5,419 nt of DNA from Caldithrix sp. (GTDB lineage Bacteria > Zhuqueibacterota > Zhuqueibacteria > Oceanimicrobiales > Oceanimicrobiaceae), in NCBI GenBank assembly GCA_004357015.1, contig SMXE01000063.1, forward strand, positions 1 to 5,419, written 5' to 3'. The translations under genes were made by a program, and so were the position numbers. The notes below the pieces were generated by a model. The model saw only the letters and a program-made list of their open reading frames with translations, was not told where the DNA came from and made no database searches. The number at the start of each line of letters is the position of its first letter. The first letter of the stretch is position 1. Of this stretch, positions 5,414 through 5,419 are shown piece by piece.

Positions 5414-5419
5414 GTACGA

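Larger units (their letters stand above)
5195..5419. other. AT-rich, repeat-filled upstream spacer
   Basis: No gene is supported in these 225 bases. They hold a GC hairpin (5231-5243), paired CAAATCACAAAA/CAAATGACAA motifs (5243-5340), a CCACTA direct repeat (5281-5286 and 5291-5296) and a 9-base inverted pair near the right edge (5361-5413). The promoter of the reductase and any downstream co-transcribed genes should be here on the - strand, but no -35/-10 pair was convincing. Confidence 0.55.

Overview
The window carries five protein-coding regions in two blocks that converge near position 1500. The left block is on the + strand: the 3' end of a very basic, Thr/Lys-rich protein (1-468), a 345-base stretch without a convincing gene (469-813), and a complete hemolysin III/PAQR-type membrane protein (814-1464). 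The right block is three co-directional genes on the - strand, read from right to left: an FAD-dependent geranylgeranyl-reductase-family oxidoreductase (5194-4067), threonine synthase thrC (4022-2685) and a YheT-family alpha/beta hydrolase (2580-1582). The gaps are 44 and 104 bases, so the three could be one transcript, though no promoter or terminator could be placed with confidence.

The organism is a bacterium. The - strand genes are clearly richer in G+C (about 60% or more in the lines I counted by hand) than the + strand block (about 43-52%). The spacers hold AT-rich, short-motif repeats with CAAATGACAA/CAAATCACAAAA words and a GCGGC-GAA-GCCGC hairpin. This combination, with a poor match to strong Shine-Dalgarno sites, recalls free-living environmental bacteria such as Verrucomicrobia or a related PVC lineage. 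That is an impression from pattern memory and not a demonstrated assignment; Bacteroidetes-like features of the first protein are an argument against certainty.

Functionally, thrC is core amino-acid metabolism (last step of threonine synthesis). The reductase probably saturates an isoprenoid chain of a lipid, quinone or pigment. The hydrolase is a serine esterase of broad family. No pathway obviously ties the three together. The hemolysin III protein is a seven-helix membrane protein with the family's metal-site residues intact.

I found no CRISPR array, tRNA, rRNA, transposase or defence system. The most interesting items are modest: the repeat-rich spacer upstream of the reductase, which also creates a misleading upstream start; the multi-way inverted repeat at the convergent gene junction that contains the hydrolase stop codon; a Thr/Lys tail in which a repeated peptide is encoded by entirely different codons; two overlapping mini-ORFs linking the reductase to thrC; and an altered nucleophile elbow in the hydrolase.
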